Shown: piece by piece, positions 1-7,990 of the stretch
Numbering within the stretch: position 1 is the stretch's first letter
Layout of the letters: each line of letters opens with the position of its first letter
DNA from: Asanoa ferruginea
Lineage (GTDB): Bacteria > Actinomycetota > Actinomycetes > Mycobacteriales > Micromonosporaceae
DNA: 64,000 nt
Direction of reading: 5' to 3'
NCBI RefSeq assembly: GCF_003387075.1
Contig: NZ_QUMQ01000001.1
Span: forward strand, 3,658,001 to 3,722,000
Position numbers and translations under genes: made by a program
Notes under the pieces: generated by a model
Databases searched by the model: none
Told to the model about the DNA's origin: nothing
Seen by the model: the letters and a program-made list of their open reading frames with translations, nothing else

Positions 1-2649
1 CTCGGAGACGCCTTCCGCCAGTCCCCACTCCGACACCTGCACGGCTCGGGTGAGCCGGCCGAGTTGCCAGGACGACTCCGCGATGAGCTGTGCGTAGGAG
101 ATCTTCAGGTGATCGAGGTGCTCGGCCACCGCGATGGCCAGCCCTTCGTCAGCGACCCGGGCGCCGGCATCGAGCCGATCGGATCCCAGGCGCGCTCGGG
201 CGAGCGTCAACAGCGAGACGGCGAGCAGTTCCTGGCGTCCCGTCTGGCGGGCGAGACCCACCGAGCGTTCACCGTACGCGTTGGCGGCGTCGTGGTCGCC
301 ACGCGATGACGAAAGCACAGCGAGGTTGCGCAGGACGTCGGCTTGTCCCGCGAGTTCTCCGGCGCCTTCGAAAATGGACAAGGCTCGACGCAGATATTCG
401 TCGGCCTGGGGCAGCGGGGCGAAGACCTCACCGACGGTGCGAAGCAGGTCGGCCTCGATCAGCGGCTCGCTGACCGTATCGAGGACCGTGAGCAACGTCT
501 GTGCCCGGCCCGCCGGTATGGCGTCGCTGCCCGGTGCTGAAGCGGCGAGGACCATGGCCGCCGCGTCGCGCTCCAGGCCGTGTGCGATGGCCAGATCGAT
601 CGTCGCCCACAGCGCGGTGCGTTCCCGTGCATACCAGTCGGCGGCCGGTGGCACGGTGTCGAACGATTCAGGCGTCACATCCGGCGGCGGTTCGTCGACG
701 GTGCCGGCCGGCTGCCGGTGGTGCGTCGCATACGCGGCGCGGGCCGAGTGCAGGTAATGCAGGATGAGGCGCCGCTCACACGCCGGTCGTTCCTGATCCT
801 GGTCGAGAAGCTCACCCGCGTAGGCCCGCAACAGGTCGTGCAGGGCATACCGCCCGGGCTGCGACTCGTTGAGCAGATTCGCGGTCACCAGTTCCGTGAG
901 CAGCTTGCGCGCCAGTGTGCGGCCGACTCCGGCGACGCTGGCCGCCGACTCCAGCGAGATCCCCGGACCGGGATGGGCGGCGAGGGCCCGGAACACTCGC
1001 GCCGTTGCTGGATCGAGGGCGTGGTAGGACCACGAGAACACCGACCGGACATCGTCGGACGGGTCCGCGCTGGACAACGCGTCGAGTCTGGCCGATGGAG
1101 CCGAGACGTCGCTGAGGACCGCGCTCAACGACAGGTTCGGGTTGAGGGCGACGCGGGCCGCGACGATCGCCAGTGCGAGCGGCAGCCCGGCACAGAGCGC
1201 GATGACCTTGTCCAAGGCGTCCGGGTCCACAGTGGCGCGGCGGGTGCCGAGGCGGTTGATCAGAAGCTGTCTGGACTCGGCCCCGGTCAGCCGATCGACC
1301 TGGAGATAACGCGCGCCCTCCCGGGTGACCAGGCTCGTCATCCGGTTGCGGCTGGTCACGATCACCAGACAGCCTTGGGAGGCCGGCAGCAGCGGGCGGA
1401 CCTGATCGGAGTCGCGCGCGTTGTCCAGGAGAATCAGGATGCGCCGACCGGCAAGGCGACTGCGGTAACGAGCCGCCTGCGCGTCGACGTTCTCCTGTGG
1501 TGACAAGGCCGCCGGCTCGCCCAGTGACGCGAGCAGGGTGGCGAGCGCGTCCGCCGGTGCCATGACGCGTCCGTCCGGATCCAGGCCTCTCAGGTTGAGG
1601 AACAACTGGCCGTCGGGAAACTTGTTGGCGATCTGGTGGGCCCAGTGCACGGCGAGGGCGGTCTTGCCGATGCCGCCCATGCCGCCGAGCGCGGTGATCA
1701 CGATGGTCGCGTCGCTGAAGGCGTCGGACAGCTGGTCGTCGAGTGCGGTCGCCATGTCGTTTCGGCGGACGAAGCCCGCCACCGGCGGCGGCAGCTGCGC
1801 GGGCCGGGGAGCATCCGGCGGCCGTGGCTCGTCCTGCGGGGTCCAGCCCCTGGCGAGCAGTTCCCGGTATGCCTCCCGTAGTTCCGGCCCCGGGTCCACC
1901 CCCAGTTCCTCGGCGAGATGGTGCCGGGTCCGCTCGAACACCCGGACCCCTTCCGCCCGGTGCCCGGTGTCCACGTACGCCCGCATCAGGCACGCCTGTA
2001 ACGCCTCGTCCAGCGGCGCTGCCGCGGCGACGCTCACCAGTGGGGTCAGCACGTCGCCGGCCATGCCGTTGGCGATCGCGGCTTCGCTGGCCGCGAGCGC
2101 CACCGCGAGGCGCTCGCGTTCGACGGCGACGAACTCCGGCGAGCGCAACGCACTGTTCGGCAGGTCGATGAACGCGGGGCTGCGGCCAAGCTCAAGCGCG
2201 GTCAGGTAGGCGCTTACGCCGGCCACGACGTCGCCGCCGGCGAGCGCCTCGCGGGCCCGCCGGACCAACTCGCGAAACATGGCCAGATCGGAGTCTTCGG
2301 TCGCGAGGGCCAGCCGGTAGCCCGTGCCCGCCGGTAGGAGGTAGTGGCCGGTTTCGCGGACGTCCAGGTCTGGTTCGAAGATCCGCCGGATCTGCCCGAC
2401 GTGCCGGTGGATCTGGTTGGCGGCGCTGGCCGGCGGTCGCTCGTCCCACAGGCCGTCGATGATGGTGTCGAGGCTGACCGCGTCGCCCCCGGCGGCGAGG
2501 AGCTTGGCCAGGACGATCCGCTGGCGAACCGGGCCAAGATCGACTTCCACGCCGTCCCGCCGGCAGCCGAGACCGCCGAAAACCTTGAACTCGCAGTGGG
2601 ACCGCGGCACGTCCGGAGGCGCGCGGTCGGGCTTTTTCACCATTGACAT
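1..2649 (-). CDS. SARP/AfsR-family transcriptional regulator with NB-ARC ATPase, C-terminus beyond window
   Basis: The frame stays open from an ATG at 2647-2649 to the window edge (883 codons), so the C-terminal end lies outside. The first ~100 residues look like an OmpR-type winged helix; a BTAD helical domain follows to about residue 260 (it includes the stretch GVRVFERTRHHLAEELGVDP). An NB-ARC ATPase comes next, with P-loop GGMGGIGKTALAV near residue 325 and a GLPLAL motif. The last ~250 residues look helical and TPR-like. Proteins of this layout activate antibiotic or other secondary-metabolite genes by binding direct repeats near their promoters. A second ATG lies two codons downstream and either could start the protein. 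The gene is divergent from the hydrolase genes to its right, which may be its targets; that is inference. Confidence 0.85.
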   Translation of the reverse strand, partial: MSMVKKPDRAPPDVPRSHCEFKVFGGLGCRRDGVEVDLGPVRQRIVLAKLLAAGGDAVSLDTIIDGLWDERPPASAANQIHRHVGQIRRIFEPDLDVRETGHYLLPAGTGYRLALATEDSDLAMFRELVRRAREALAGGDVVAGVSAYLTALELGRSPAFIDLPNSALRSPEFVAVERERLAVALAASEAAIANGMAGDVLTPLVSVAAAAPLDEALQACLMRAYVDTGHRAEGVRVFERTRHHLAEELGVDPGPELREAYRELLARGWTPQDEPRPPDAPRPAQLPPPVAGFVRRNDMATALDDQLSDAFSDATIVITALGGMGGIGKTALAVHWAHQIANKFPDGQLFLNLRGLDPDGRVMAPADALATLLASLGEPAALSPQENVDAQAARYRSRLAGRRILILLDNARDSDQVRPLLPASQGCLVIVTSRNRMTSLVTREGARYLQVDRLTGAESRQLLINRLGTRRATVDPDALDKVIALCAGLPLALAIVAARVALNPNLSLSAVLSDVSAPSARLDALSSADPSDDVRSVFSWSYHALDPATARVFRALAAHPGPGISLESAASVAGVGRTLARKLLTELVTANLLNESQPGRYALHDLLRAYAGELLDQDQERPACERRLILHYLHSARAAYATHHRQPAGTVDEPPPDVTPESFDTVPPAADWYARERTALWATIDLAIAHGLERDAAAMVLAASAPGSDAIPAGRAQTLLTVLDTVSEPLIEADLLRTVGEVFAPLPQADEYLRRALSIFEGAGELAGQADVLRNLAVLSSSRGDHDAANAYGERSVGLARQTGRQELLAVSLLTLARARLGSDRLDAGARVADEGLAIAVAEHLDHLKISYAQLIAESSWQLGRLTRAVQVSEWGLAEGVSE

Positions 2650-2781
2650 CCTAGTGACGCACGGGCAGCGGCTTCGCTTTGCGGCCCAGCCTGACTACGT
2701 GATTCGGGCGATTCGCGAAGCGGCGTCAGCTACGTACCTTCGGCAAGGTTCCAGCGCGGAACGCAAGCCCTAGGAGTGTGC
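2650..2781. promoter_or_regulatory. Divergent promoter region between the SARP regulator and the hydrolase
   Basis: This 132-bp interval separates two divergent genes. It holds an inverted repeat GTTCC-N5-GGAAC at 2748-2762 and a short TTCGCGAA palindrome near 2712-2719. The ribosome binding site TAGGAG at 2771-2776 precedes the ATG at 2782 by 5 nt. The inverted repeats are visible; their use as operators is inferred. Confidence 0.4.
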
Positions 2782-3615
2782 ATGCCCCGTGTCACCGTTG
2801 GCTCAGAGGGAGCCAACCCGATCGAAATCTATTACGAAGATCACGGCGTTGGTACGCCGGTGGTACTCAGCCACGGCTACCCGCTCAGCGGGCGGGCCTG
2901 GGAGAAGCAGGTCTCGGCACTGCTCGCGGCCGGTTATCGCGTTATCGCGTACGACCGGCGGGGTTGGGGCAATTCCAGCCAGCCCGCCATTGGATACGAC
3001 TACGACACGTTCGCCGGCGATCTGAACGCGCTGCTCACGAAACTGGACGTGCGCGACGCCATCCTCGTGGGCCATTCGATGGGAACCGGCGACGTTGTCC
3101 GGTATCTGGGTCGCTATGGCACCGGGCGCGTGGCGAAGGCCGTTCTGATGTCGCCGATCCCGCCATTTCTGCTGCGGACGGAAGACAATCCCGAAGGCGC
3201 ACCGCAGGCGTTGTTCGATGGATTCATCCAGGCCGCGCAGGCGGACCGGTATGTGTGGCTCAAGCAATTCCTGGAGAACTTCTACAACTACGACGTCTAC
3301 GGCGGCACGCTGGTCAGCGACGAGGCGTTCCGGGCCAGTTGGAACGTGGCCGTCGCCGGATCTCCCGTCGCCGCGGTGGCCTGCATCCCCACCTGGCTCA
3401 CCGACTTCCGTGCGGACCTCGCCAAGATCGACGTGCCGGTGCTCGTGATCCAGGGCGACCAGGACCGGGTCCTACCCATCGGGGTGACCGGCCAGCGGCT
3501 GGCTGCCTTCATCGGCGACACGCGTCTGCTCGTGATCGAGGGCGGGCCGCACGCCATCGCCTGGACGCACACCGATCAGGTCAACGGCGCACTGCTCGAC
3601 TTTTTCCAGAAGTGA
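2782..3615 (+). CDS. Alpha/beta hydrolase, non-haem chloroperoxidase-like
   Basis: Encodes a 277-residue alpha/beta-hydrolase with the arrangement of the perhydrolase (bacterial non-haem chloroperoxidase) group. Visible elements are the HGYP oxyanion region near residue 31, the nucleophile elbow GHSMG with Ser99, an acid in GDQDRVLP near residue 230, and a His in GGPHAIAWTH near residue 258. No signal peptide is present, so it is probably cytoplasmic. A GTG two codons upstream is in frame, but TAGGAG is placed for the ATG at 2782. It is followed after 11 bp by a second hydrolase, so the two are likely cotranscribed. The substrate cannot be told; family members act as esterases or perhydrolases. 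Confidence 0.9.
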   Translation: MPRVTVGSEGANPIEIYYEDHGVGTPVVLSHGYPLSGRAWEKQVSALLAAGYRVIAYDRRGWGNSSQPAIGYDYDTFAGDLNALLTKLDVRDAILVGHSMGTGDVVRYLGRYGTGRVAKAVLMSPIPPFLLRTEDNPEGAPQALFDGFIQAAQADRYVWLKQFLENFYNYDVYGGTLVSDEAFRASWNVAVAGSPVAAVACIPTWLTDFRADLAKIDVPVLVIQGDQDRVLPIGVTGQRLAAFIGDTRLLVIEGGPHAIAWTHTDQVNGALLDFFQK

Positions 3616-3626
3616 AAGGAAACACC

Positions 3627-4454
3627 GTGAAATCCTCCCTCCGGCGCCGCCTCATCTACGTAGGCGTGGCCATCGGTGCCCTCACCCTGGGTGGTGTCGG
3701 CATCGGCACCGCACAGGCCTCGACGAGTCACTCTCCGCGACCGACCGTCGTGCTCGTGCACGGTGCGTGGGCGGACGGGTCCAGCTGGGACAAGGTGACG
3801 ACCAAACTCCAGCACGACGGCTACCGAGTGGTCGCCCCGCCGACCCTGCTGACGGGCGTGGCCAAGGACGCCGACAATCTCCGCGCCTACCTGAACACCA
3901 TCACCGGGCCGATCGTCCTGGTCGGACACTCCTATGGCGGCATGGTCATCACGAACGCCGCTCTGGACAACAAGCAGGTCAAGGCTCTGGTGTACGTCGA
4001 CGCGTACATCCCGGACAAGGACGACACCCTGATGTCGCTGACCGGTGCCGTTCCGGGCTCGGTTTTCGCGGCCGACCCGTCCACCCTCTTCGACCAGGTC
4101 GCGATCCCCGGTGACACCGAGGCCGCCAACCTCTACGTGAAGCCGTCGGTCTTCGGCAAAGCGTTCGCCGGCAAGGCCCTCTCCGCCGACGACGTGGCCG
4201 TGCTGGCCGCCCGGCAGCGCCCGCTGGCGTCAAGCATCCTGACCGAGGCGGCGCAAGAGCCGGCCTGGCGCACCATTCCCTCGTGGTCGGTGGTCGGCAA
4301 GCAGGACGCCATCATCCCCGCGGCAGAGCAGATCGCGATGTCCAACAGGGCCAAGGCACACACCGTCGAGATCAACGCTCCGCACCTGTCCCCGGTCACC
4401 GACCCGGGCGCGGTCACCAAGCAGATCGAGGCGGCCGCCAAGGCGACCGACTGA
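3627..4454 (+). CDS. Secreted alpha/beta hydrolase
   Basis: A 275-residue protein starting at GTG (3627) with AAAGGA at 3615-3620 as ribosome binding site. The N-terminus (KSSLRRR, then a hydrophobic stretch ending near AQAS) is a Sec signal peptide of about 33 residues. The mature part has the HGAW oxyanion motif, nucleophile elbow GHSYGG near residue 97, an acidic residue in GKQDAIIP, and a C-terminal His in NAPHLSP. This matches the secreted alpha/beta hydrolases common in actinomycetes. It sits 11 bp after another hydrolase and before a strong hairpin terminator, giving a two-gene transcript. Substrate unknown. Confidence 0.9.
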   Translation: MKSSLRRRLIYVGVAIGALTLGGVGIGTAQASTSHSPRPTVVLVHGAWADGSSWDKVTTKLQHDGYRVVAPPTLLTGVAKDADNLRAYLNTITGPIVLVGHSYGGMVITNAALDNKQVKALVYVDAYIPDKDDTLMSLTGAVPGSVFAADPSTLFDQVAIPGDTEAANLYVKPSVFGKAFAGKALSADDVAVLAARQRPLASSILTEAAQEPAWRTIPSWSVVGKQDAIIPAAEQIAMSNRAKAHTVEINAPHLSPVTDPGAVTKQIEAAAKATD

Positions 4455-4465
4455 CGCGACAAACT

Positions 4466-4506
4466 GGCCGTGGCATCGCGCACCGCGATGCCACGGCCGC
4501 CTTTTC
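4466..4506 (+). terminator. Rho-independent terminator after the hydrolase pair
   Basis: A perfect 15-bp stem (4466-4480 with 4484-4498) closes a 3-nt loop and is followed by GCCTTTTC. The hairpin begins 11 bp after the stop codon of the second hydrolase. Confidence 0.8.
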
Positions 4507-4527
4507 GCATCCGAAGGACAGGAATCC

Positions 4528-5241
4528 ATGCGCGTCGAGATCAGTGTCGAGTCGGTCGAGGGCGTCCGGGTCGCGGCCAGGGCCGGCGCCGCGCGCGTCG
4601 AGCTGTGCGCCGGCCTGTCAGACGGCGGCCTCACCCCGAGCGCCGCGCTCATCGAGGCCGCAACTTCGCTGGCCGAGGTGCACGTCCTGGTGCGGCCGCG
4701 ACCCGGCGACTTCCACTACTCGCGCGACGAGGTGGACCTCGTCGTCCGCGACATCGCCGTCGCACGGCGGTCCGGCGCGGCAGGCGTGGTCGTCGGCGCG
4801 CTGGCCGCGGACGGCACGGTCGCCGACGACTGCGCCAGGTTCGTCGACGCGGCCGAGGGTCTGGAGACGACGTTCCACAGGGCCATCGACGTCAGCGCGG
4901 ATTCCCGCCGGGCCCTGGACCGGTTGGCGGACCTGGGCTTCACCCGGGTGCTGACCTCGGGCCGGCGCCGGTCGGCACTCGACGGTGCGCCCCTCATCAG
5001 GGACCTGGCCACCCAAACGAGTGTCACCGTGATGGCATGCGGCGGAGTGCGGGTCGCCAACGCGGCGCTGGTCATCGCCGCGACCCGCGTCGACGACCTG
5101 CACGCGGCGCCCCGCCGCCCTGCCGGCACCGCCCGCGCCGGCGACGTCTCCTTCGCAGGCGCCGGCGTCCCGCCCGGCTACGACCACTTCGAGACCGACC
5201 CGGACGAGGTGGCCGCACTCTGCGCGGTTCGCATCGCGTAA
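4528..5241 (+). CDS. cutC: Copper homeostasis protein CutC family
   Basis: A 237-residue TIM-barrel protein that follows the CutC pattern: N-terminal VEISVES, then GAARVELCAGLSDGGLTPS near residues 23-41, VLVRPRPGDFHYS, TFHRAID and VLTSG. The length agrees with the family (about 240). A ribosome binding site (GAAGGA) lies just before the ATG at 4528. CutC was originally linked to copper tolerance, but its biochemical role is uncertain. It follows a terminator, so it probably has its own promoter. Confidence 0.9.
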   Translation: MRVEISVESVEGVRVAARAGAARVELCAGLSDGGLTPSAALIEAATSLAEVHVLVRPRPGDFHYSRDEVDLVVRDIAVARRSGAAGVVVGALAADGTVADDCARFVDAAEGLETTFHRAIDVSADSRRALDRLADLGFTRVLTSGRRRSALDGAPLIRDLATQTSVTVMACGGVRVANAALVIAATRVDDLHAAPRRPAGTARAGDVSFAGAGVPPGYDHFETDPDEVAALCAVRIA

Positions 5242-5286
5242 ACGGGTACAGCGGGTCGGTCGCTCAGGCTGCCTTCCAGGCCTCGG

Positions 5287-5739
5287 TCAAGCACGGCTCT
5301 TCTGCCACCAGCCCTCCGCCTCGCCTTGGCGCATGACGGCCTTGACCCGTTGGAGGTCGGCGTCGCTCGGCACGTTGAACGCGACGAGAGGAAGTTGCTC
5401 GCTGAACGCCTCACCGCCGAGACCGAAGGGCGCCAGCCGGTCGTGCACGGCCCGGGCGCTTCGCCCGAGCGGGCCGTCAGGGATCGGAAGCACTCGCGCC
5501 GTGCATCCGCCGGAGGCCTCGAGCCGCCCAGTCGCTCAACGAACCCCGTCGGGATCGGTCATGAAGCGCACGACGTCGCCCTCAGGCACGCCGTCCTGAA
5601 GGAACGGCACATTGCTGATGCGCGCGGTGTCAGGACCGGCCGGGACTGCCCACAGGCCCTCGGTGGCGTAAGGAAGCCAGCCCTCACGCGGCACAAACTT
5701 GAACCAGATCTTGGCGTGCTGGGGCTCCTGCGGGCGGCT
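5287..5739 (-). pseudogene. DUF4265 protein, disrupted by an in-frame TGA
   Basis: On the minus strand one frame reads HAKIWFKFVP..., then GDVVRFMTDPDGVR, a TGA at 5536-5538, then continues unbroken as ATGRLEASGGC, VLPIPDGPLG and GEAEGWW to a stop at 5287-5289. The whole matches the layout of DUF4265 proteins, and a Trp is expected where the TGA stands, so a single TGG-to-TGA change explains the break. The 5' end also lacks a credible start: a stop lies at about 5737-5739 and no ATG or GTG follows in frame, so the N-terminus is probably damaged as well. Function of the family is unknown. Confidence 0.7.
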
Positions 5740-5787
5740 GCCTATCTGGTCCCGCTGATGTCATGGCCAACATGATCGCGCACCCGC

Positions 5788-5812
5788 TAGCCGGGGGTGT
5801 TATCCCCGGCTA
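5788..5812. other. Hairpin in spacer left of the island boundary
   Basis: TAGCCGGGG (5788-5796) pairs with CCCCGGCTA (5804-5812) across a 7-nt loop. No T-run follows on either strand, so it is not a typical intrinsic terminator. It lies about 105 bp left of the tRNA-end/terminator scar. Confidence 0.35.
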
Positions 5813-5917
5813 TAGGTAACCGAAATTGAGGCCTGAGAAGCCGCCCCGACAACGCCACCGGCTCCGAGACGAAGACGGCCTACGCGACGGTCGGGGGCTC
5901 CGGGGGCAGAAGGGCCC

Positions 5918-6009
5918 CACGGCGTGGGGACTGGGGCTCGGGCCCAGGGAGGAATAAGCGCAAATAAAATCCGCTCGCTCGCGAGCGGATTTCTTGTGTC
6001 CCCGGCGGG
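5918..6009. repeat. Island-boundary repeat, copy A: terminator block plus tRNA 3'-end-like core
   Basis: This ~92-bp segment is nearly identical to 33725-33815. Both carry CACGGCGTGGGG, then GAGGAATAAGCGCAAA, then a hairpin (AAATCCGCTCGC...GCGAGCGGATTT), then a GTG(T/C)CCCCGGCGGG core. Read on the minus strand, the core resembles the last bases of the tRNA-Arg gene at 63766 and the hairpin resembles a tRNA terminator. Such a piece is expected where an element integrated into a tRNA 3' end pushed the original downstream DNA away. This copy is proposed as the left limit of the island; that is inference. Confidence 0.55.
5967..5992 (-). terminator. Hairpin terminator in boundary repeat A
   Basis: A 12-bp perfect stem (5967-5978 with 5981-5992) has a 2-nt loop. 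On the minus strand it is followed by TTTTATTT, a good U-tract, so it would stop leftward transcription, as expected for a terminator originally behind a minus-strand tRNA gene. Confidence 0.6.
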
Positions 6010-6136
6010 TCACGCCAAGCATGGGAACGGGATTCGATCAACGCTGACCTGGTAGTCGTGAGCGCATCATGGCGTCTGCGCAGCTAGCAGCAGGAGGGTG
6101 CCGTGCCGCCTGTGCGCAGTTAACGAGCGCGTCCCT

Positions 6137-6211
6137 GGCGGGATACAGCCCACAACTGCGCACCGTCCGGGCGGTTGTCCCTGGTCAGTGACGTGTACGT
6201 GGGGGACTGAC
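6137..6211 (+). repeat. Dispersed 75-bp repeat, copy R1
   Basis: First of five same-orientation copies (R1-R5). The unit begins GGCGGGATACA, contains CCACAACTGCGCACCGTC and GGTTGTCCCTGGTCA, and ends around ACGT.TACGT.GG. GGG-(AT)-ACARCC near the start can pair with GGTTGT-CCC later in the unit, giving an imperfect hairpin. R1 lies between the left island boundary and the first island gene. Confidence 0.75.
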
Positions 6212-6359
6212 GACAATGGTGGGTGCCGGCCGGTAGGCGATCGGCGCAGCACCCTGCTCAAAGGTGATCACGTACTGCACCGGGCGTGGGCCTTGCTGCA
6301 CCCCAATAGGCGTGGCCGCAGGGTTGTGTTCTGCTGAGCACGCCCCTTCCAGATAGGCT

Positions 6360-6848
6360 CTATTCGTCACGAGGCGAGGCGGCGGGACGACGTGCGAAGT
6401 CGGTCCGCATCATCCGCCGTAGGGTGGCAATAACCTCTGGGCTTTGGCCGACAGCCATCCGACGAAACATCGTCGCCCGCCGTGTGCGCCGTAGATGTCC
6501 AATTCTGTGCGTGCGGTCCCGCCTGGCGTGAGTGTTGAAACGCTCCCAGGCGGCCTGGCGGCTAACGCCCAAGACATCGGCAATCTGCTCCCACGTCATG
6601 CCGTACGTCCGGGCGAGTTCGACCTGCAACTCGAGCAGCCGCTCGGCGGCCGTCGAGATTTCGGAAGCAGTCGCGATCCACTCTGGGAAGGGCATTCCGC
6701 CCATCGGATCTAGGACCGCGGCTGCTCGGCGCTGCTCCACCGCGGCTGCAGCGACTCGATGCTCATGGGCGAGTTCACCCATTACTGCGCCGAGACTGGA
6801 AAGAGCGTGGGCGTGGGCCTTCAACGTGTTGCGGTATCTTCGCGTCAC
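6360..6848 (-). CDS. Small helix-turn-helix DNA-binding protein
   Basis: A 162-residue protein if started at the GTG at 6846-6848; a TTG at 6881 would add 11 residues. A sigma-70 region-4-like HTH (TWEQIADVLGVSRQAAWERF) sits about two thirds along, preceded by a long helical region rich in Ala, Glu and Arg and followed by a basic tail. The fold suggests a small transcriptional regulator or a sigma-factor fragment without region 2. No clear Shine-Dalgarno precedes the GTG, and an inverted repeat lies directly upstream, so expression may be leaderless and autoregulated (inference). The gene is divergent from a small membrane-protein gene. Confidence 0.65.
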   Translation of the reverse strand: MTRRYRNTLKAHAHALSSLGAVMGELAHEHRVAAAAVEQRRAAAVLDPMGGMPFPEWIATASEISTAAERLLELQVELARTYGMTWEQIADVLGVSRQAAWERFNTHARRDRTHRIGHLRRTRRATMFRRMAVGQSPEVIATLRRMMRTDFARRPAASPRDE

Positions 6849-6855
6849 ACTCCAT

Positions 6856-6878
6856 CTTGTCAGGTTTTTCTTGACAAG
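6856..6878. promoter_or_regulatory. Inverted repeat at the start of the HTH gene
   Basis: CTTGTCA (6856-6862) and TGACAAG (6872-6878) form a 7-bp inverted repeat with a 9-bp spacer, immediately upstream of the GTG start of the HTH gene. The right arm also contains TTGACA, a possible -35 element for the rightward gene. Spacing and position fit an operator for the adjacent regulator; not shown. Confidence 0.4.
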
Positions 6879-6979
6879 CAAAGACTGTGTTTTTGCAGGT
6901 CAGCCGGTCGGATTCGACCTCCGCCGTCCGCTGAGGCGGGCACGTTGCTCAACCTCTGTCGCATGGCGACCCTTGGCGC

Positions 6980-7237
6980 ATGCCTAGTTGGATGTGGGTG
7001 GTCTTGACGGTGACCGGATCGATCACCGCAACGGTGGTGAAGATGCGTGCTTACCTGCTGGCTTTTTACCTGTGGCAGAAGACCCAGGATCGGAAAATCC
7101 TGCGGGAGGTCGCCCAGTTCGAGCAGCGCATACAAGGCGAGGGGAAACACGAGCTTGCCGCCGCCCTCGACGCCAAGGTACGGCGCCGAAACCGCACCGC
7201 CCTCGCTGGCCCTGACGTGACAGGACTCGATAACTGA
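6980..7237 (+). CDS. Small membrane-associated hypothetical protein
   Basis: An 85-residue reading frame with a hydrophobic N-terminal half (a single TM-like stretch from about residue 5 to 30) and a charged helical C-terminal half (QKTQDRKILREVAQFEQRI). The length and amphipathic pattern favour a real gene, but there is no convincing ribosome binding site before the ATG and I do not recognise the family. It is divergent from the HTH gene and may share its regulatory region. Confidence 0.45.
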   Translation: MPSWMWVVLTVTGSITATVVKMRAYLLAFYLWQKTQDRKILREVAQFEQRIQGEGKHELAAALDAKVRRRNRTALAGPDVTGLDN

Positions 7238-7567
7238 GGTCGCGCGCTGCCGCGTTCCTTATTCGGAGCGACGTCCGCTGAGATCCGTCAAGCGCGCAGT
7301 CCAGCCGTTGACCGCCGACGAGACGTTCCGTCGAGTGTCGAGGGTCCCGGGGTGGTCGGCTCGGCAGGCTCTGCTGGAGTACCACCACACCCACCTCGAT
7401 GCGTCGGGAACAGCGGCCTACCTTGAGCCACCGGACCCCAGAACCGGCGTCTATACGCCCGATGCGGCTACCGGCTGGAGTGGCGTTTCATCCACGGGAG
7501 GGGTCCACCCCCTCTACCCGATGGGGAGCCCGTATCAACGGCAATGTTCGGTGCCGTGCGGGCGGGC
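7238..7567. other. Spacer without a convincing gene
   Basis: About 330 bp between convergent genes. An 87-codon rightward frame exists (7308-7571) but has no ribosome binding site and a composition unlike a protein. I see no repeat, RNA or recognisable fragment. Confidence 0.5.
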
Positions 7568-7990
7568 CTAGAGTTCGATCACCCGGCCGCTCTGCAGGAA
7601 CTCCTGGACGACGAGGGCGGGGCTCTTCAGGTCCTTGAACGGGCTCGTTTTGGCAAGGTCGGTGATCGTGCCGAGGAGGTCGGACACCTGGGTCGCCGCG
7701 TTCTCCCGGTCTGAGGCCAGAGCTCTGTCCAACTGATCGAAAAGCCGTCGGAAGTTTTCCCGGCGCTCGTCGAAGGTTTTGTCCAGCGCGGTGAGAAGGA
7801 AGTCGCGCTGGACCTGGATGATCTCGAGCTGGCTTTCCTTCCACGCGCGGATCTCCTCGCGCCGGGTCTCCTCCTGCGCCGTTACCGCATGCCACTCTTG
7901 GGCCGAGGCCATGACGAGTCGGAAGGCGTCAACGACCATGGCCGGGCTCGGTTTGGGGATTAGCGTGGCTGCCTTGCTGGTGACGCTCAT
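7568..7990 (-). CDS. Helical hypothetical protein, last gene of the leftward ATPase operon
   Basis: A 140-residue protein, strongly helical and charged (EETRREEIRAWKESQLEII, DKTFDERRENFRRLFDQLD), with no TM segment. The coiled-coil character suggests it binds a partner protein. Its ATG overlaps the stop of the preceding glycine-rich membrane protein gene (ATGA at 7987-7990), so the two are translationally coupled and probably act together. I do not recognise the family. Confidence 0.75.
   Translation of the reverse strand: MSVTSKAATLIPKPSPAMVVDAFRLVMASAQEWHAVTAQEETRREEIRAWKESQLEIIQVQRDFLLTALDKTFDERRENFRRLFDQLDRALASDRENAATQVSDLLGTITDLAKTSPFKDLKSPALVVQEFLQSGRVIEL

Noticed and set aside
812-1993. 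Minus-strand 393-codon frame within the SARP gene
   Set aside because: Out of frame with the P-loop and BTAD motifs; Arg/Gly/Pro-rich shadow.
2778-3626. Upstream extension of the secreted hydrolase frame through the first hydrolase
   Set aside because: The extension is a shadow of the first hydrolase; a ribosome binding site and signal peptide fix the start at 3627.
5788-5812. Hairpin as a riboswitch or terminator
   Set aside because: Short stem-loop without a T-run and with no gene in an appropriate position.
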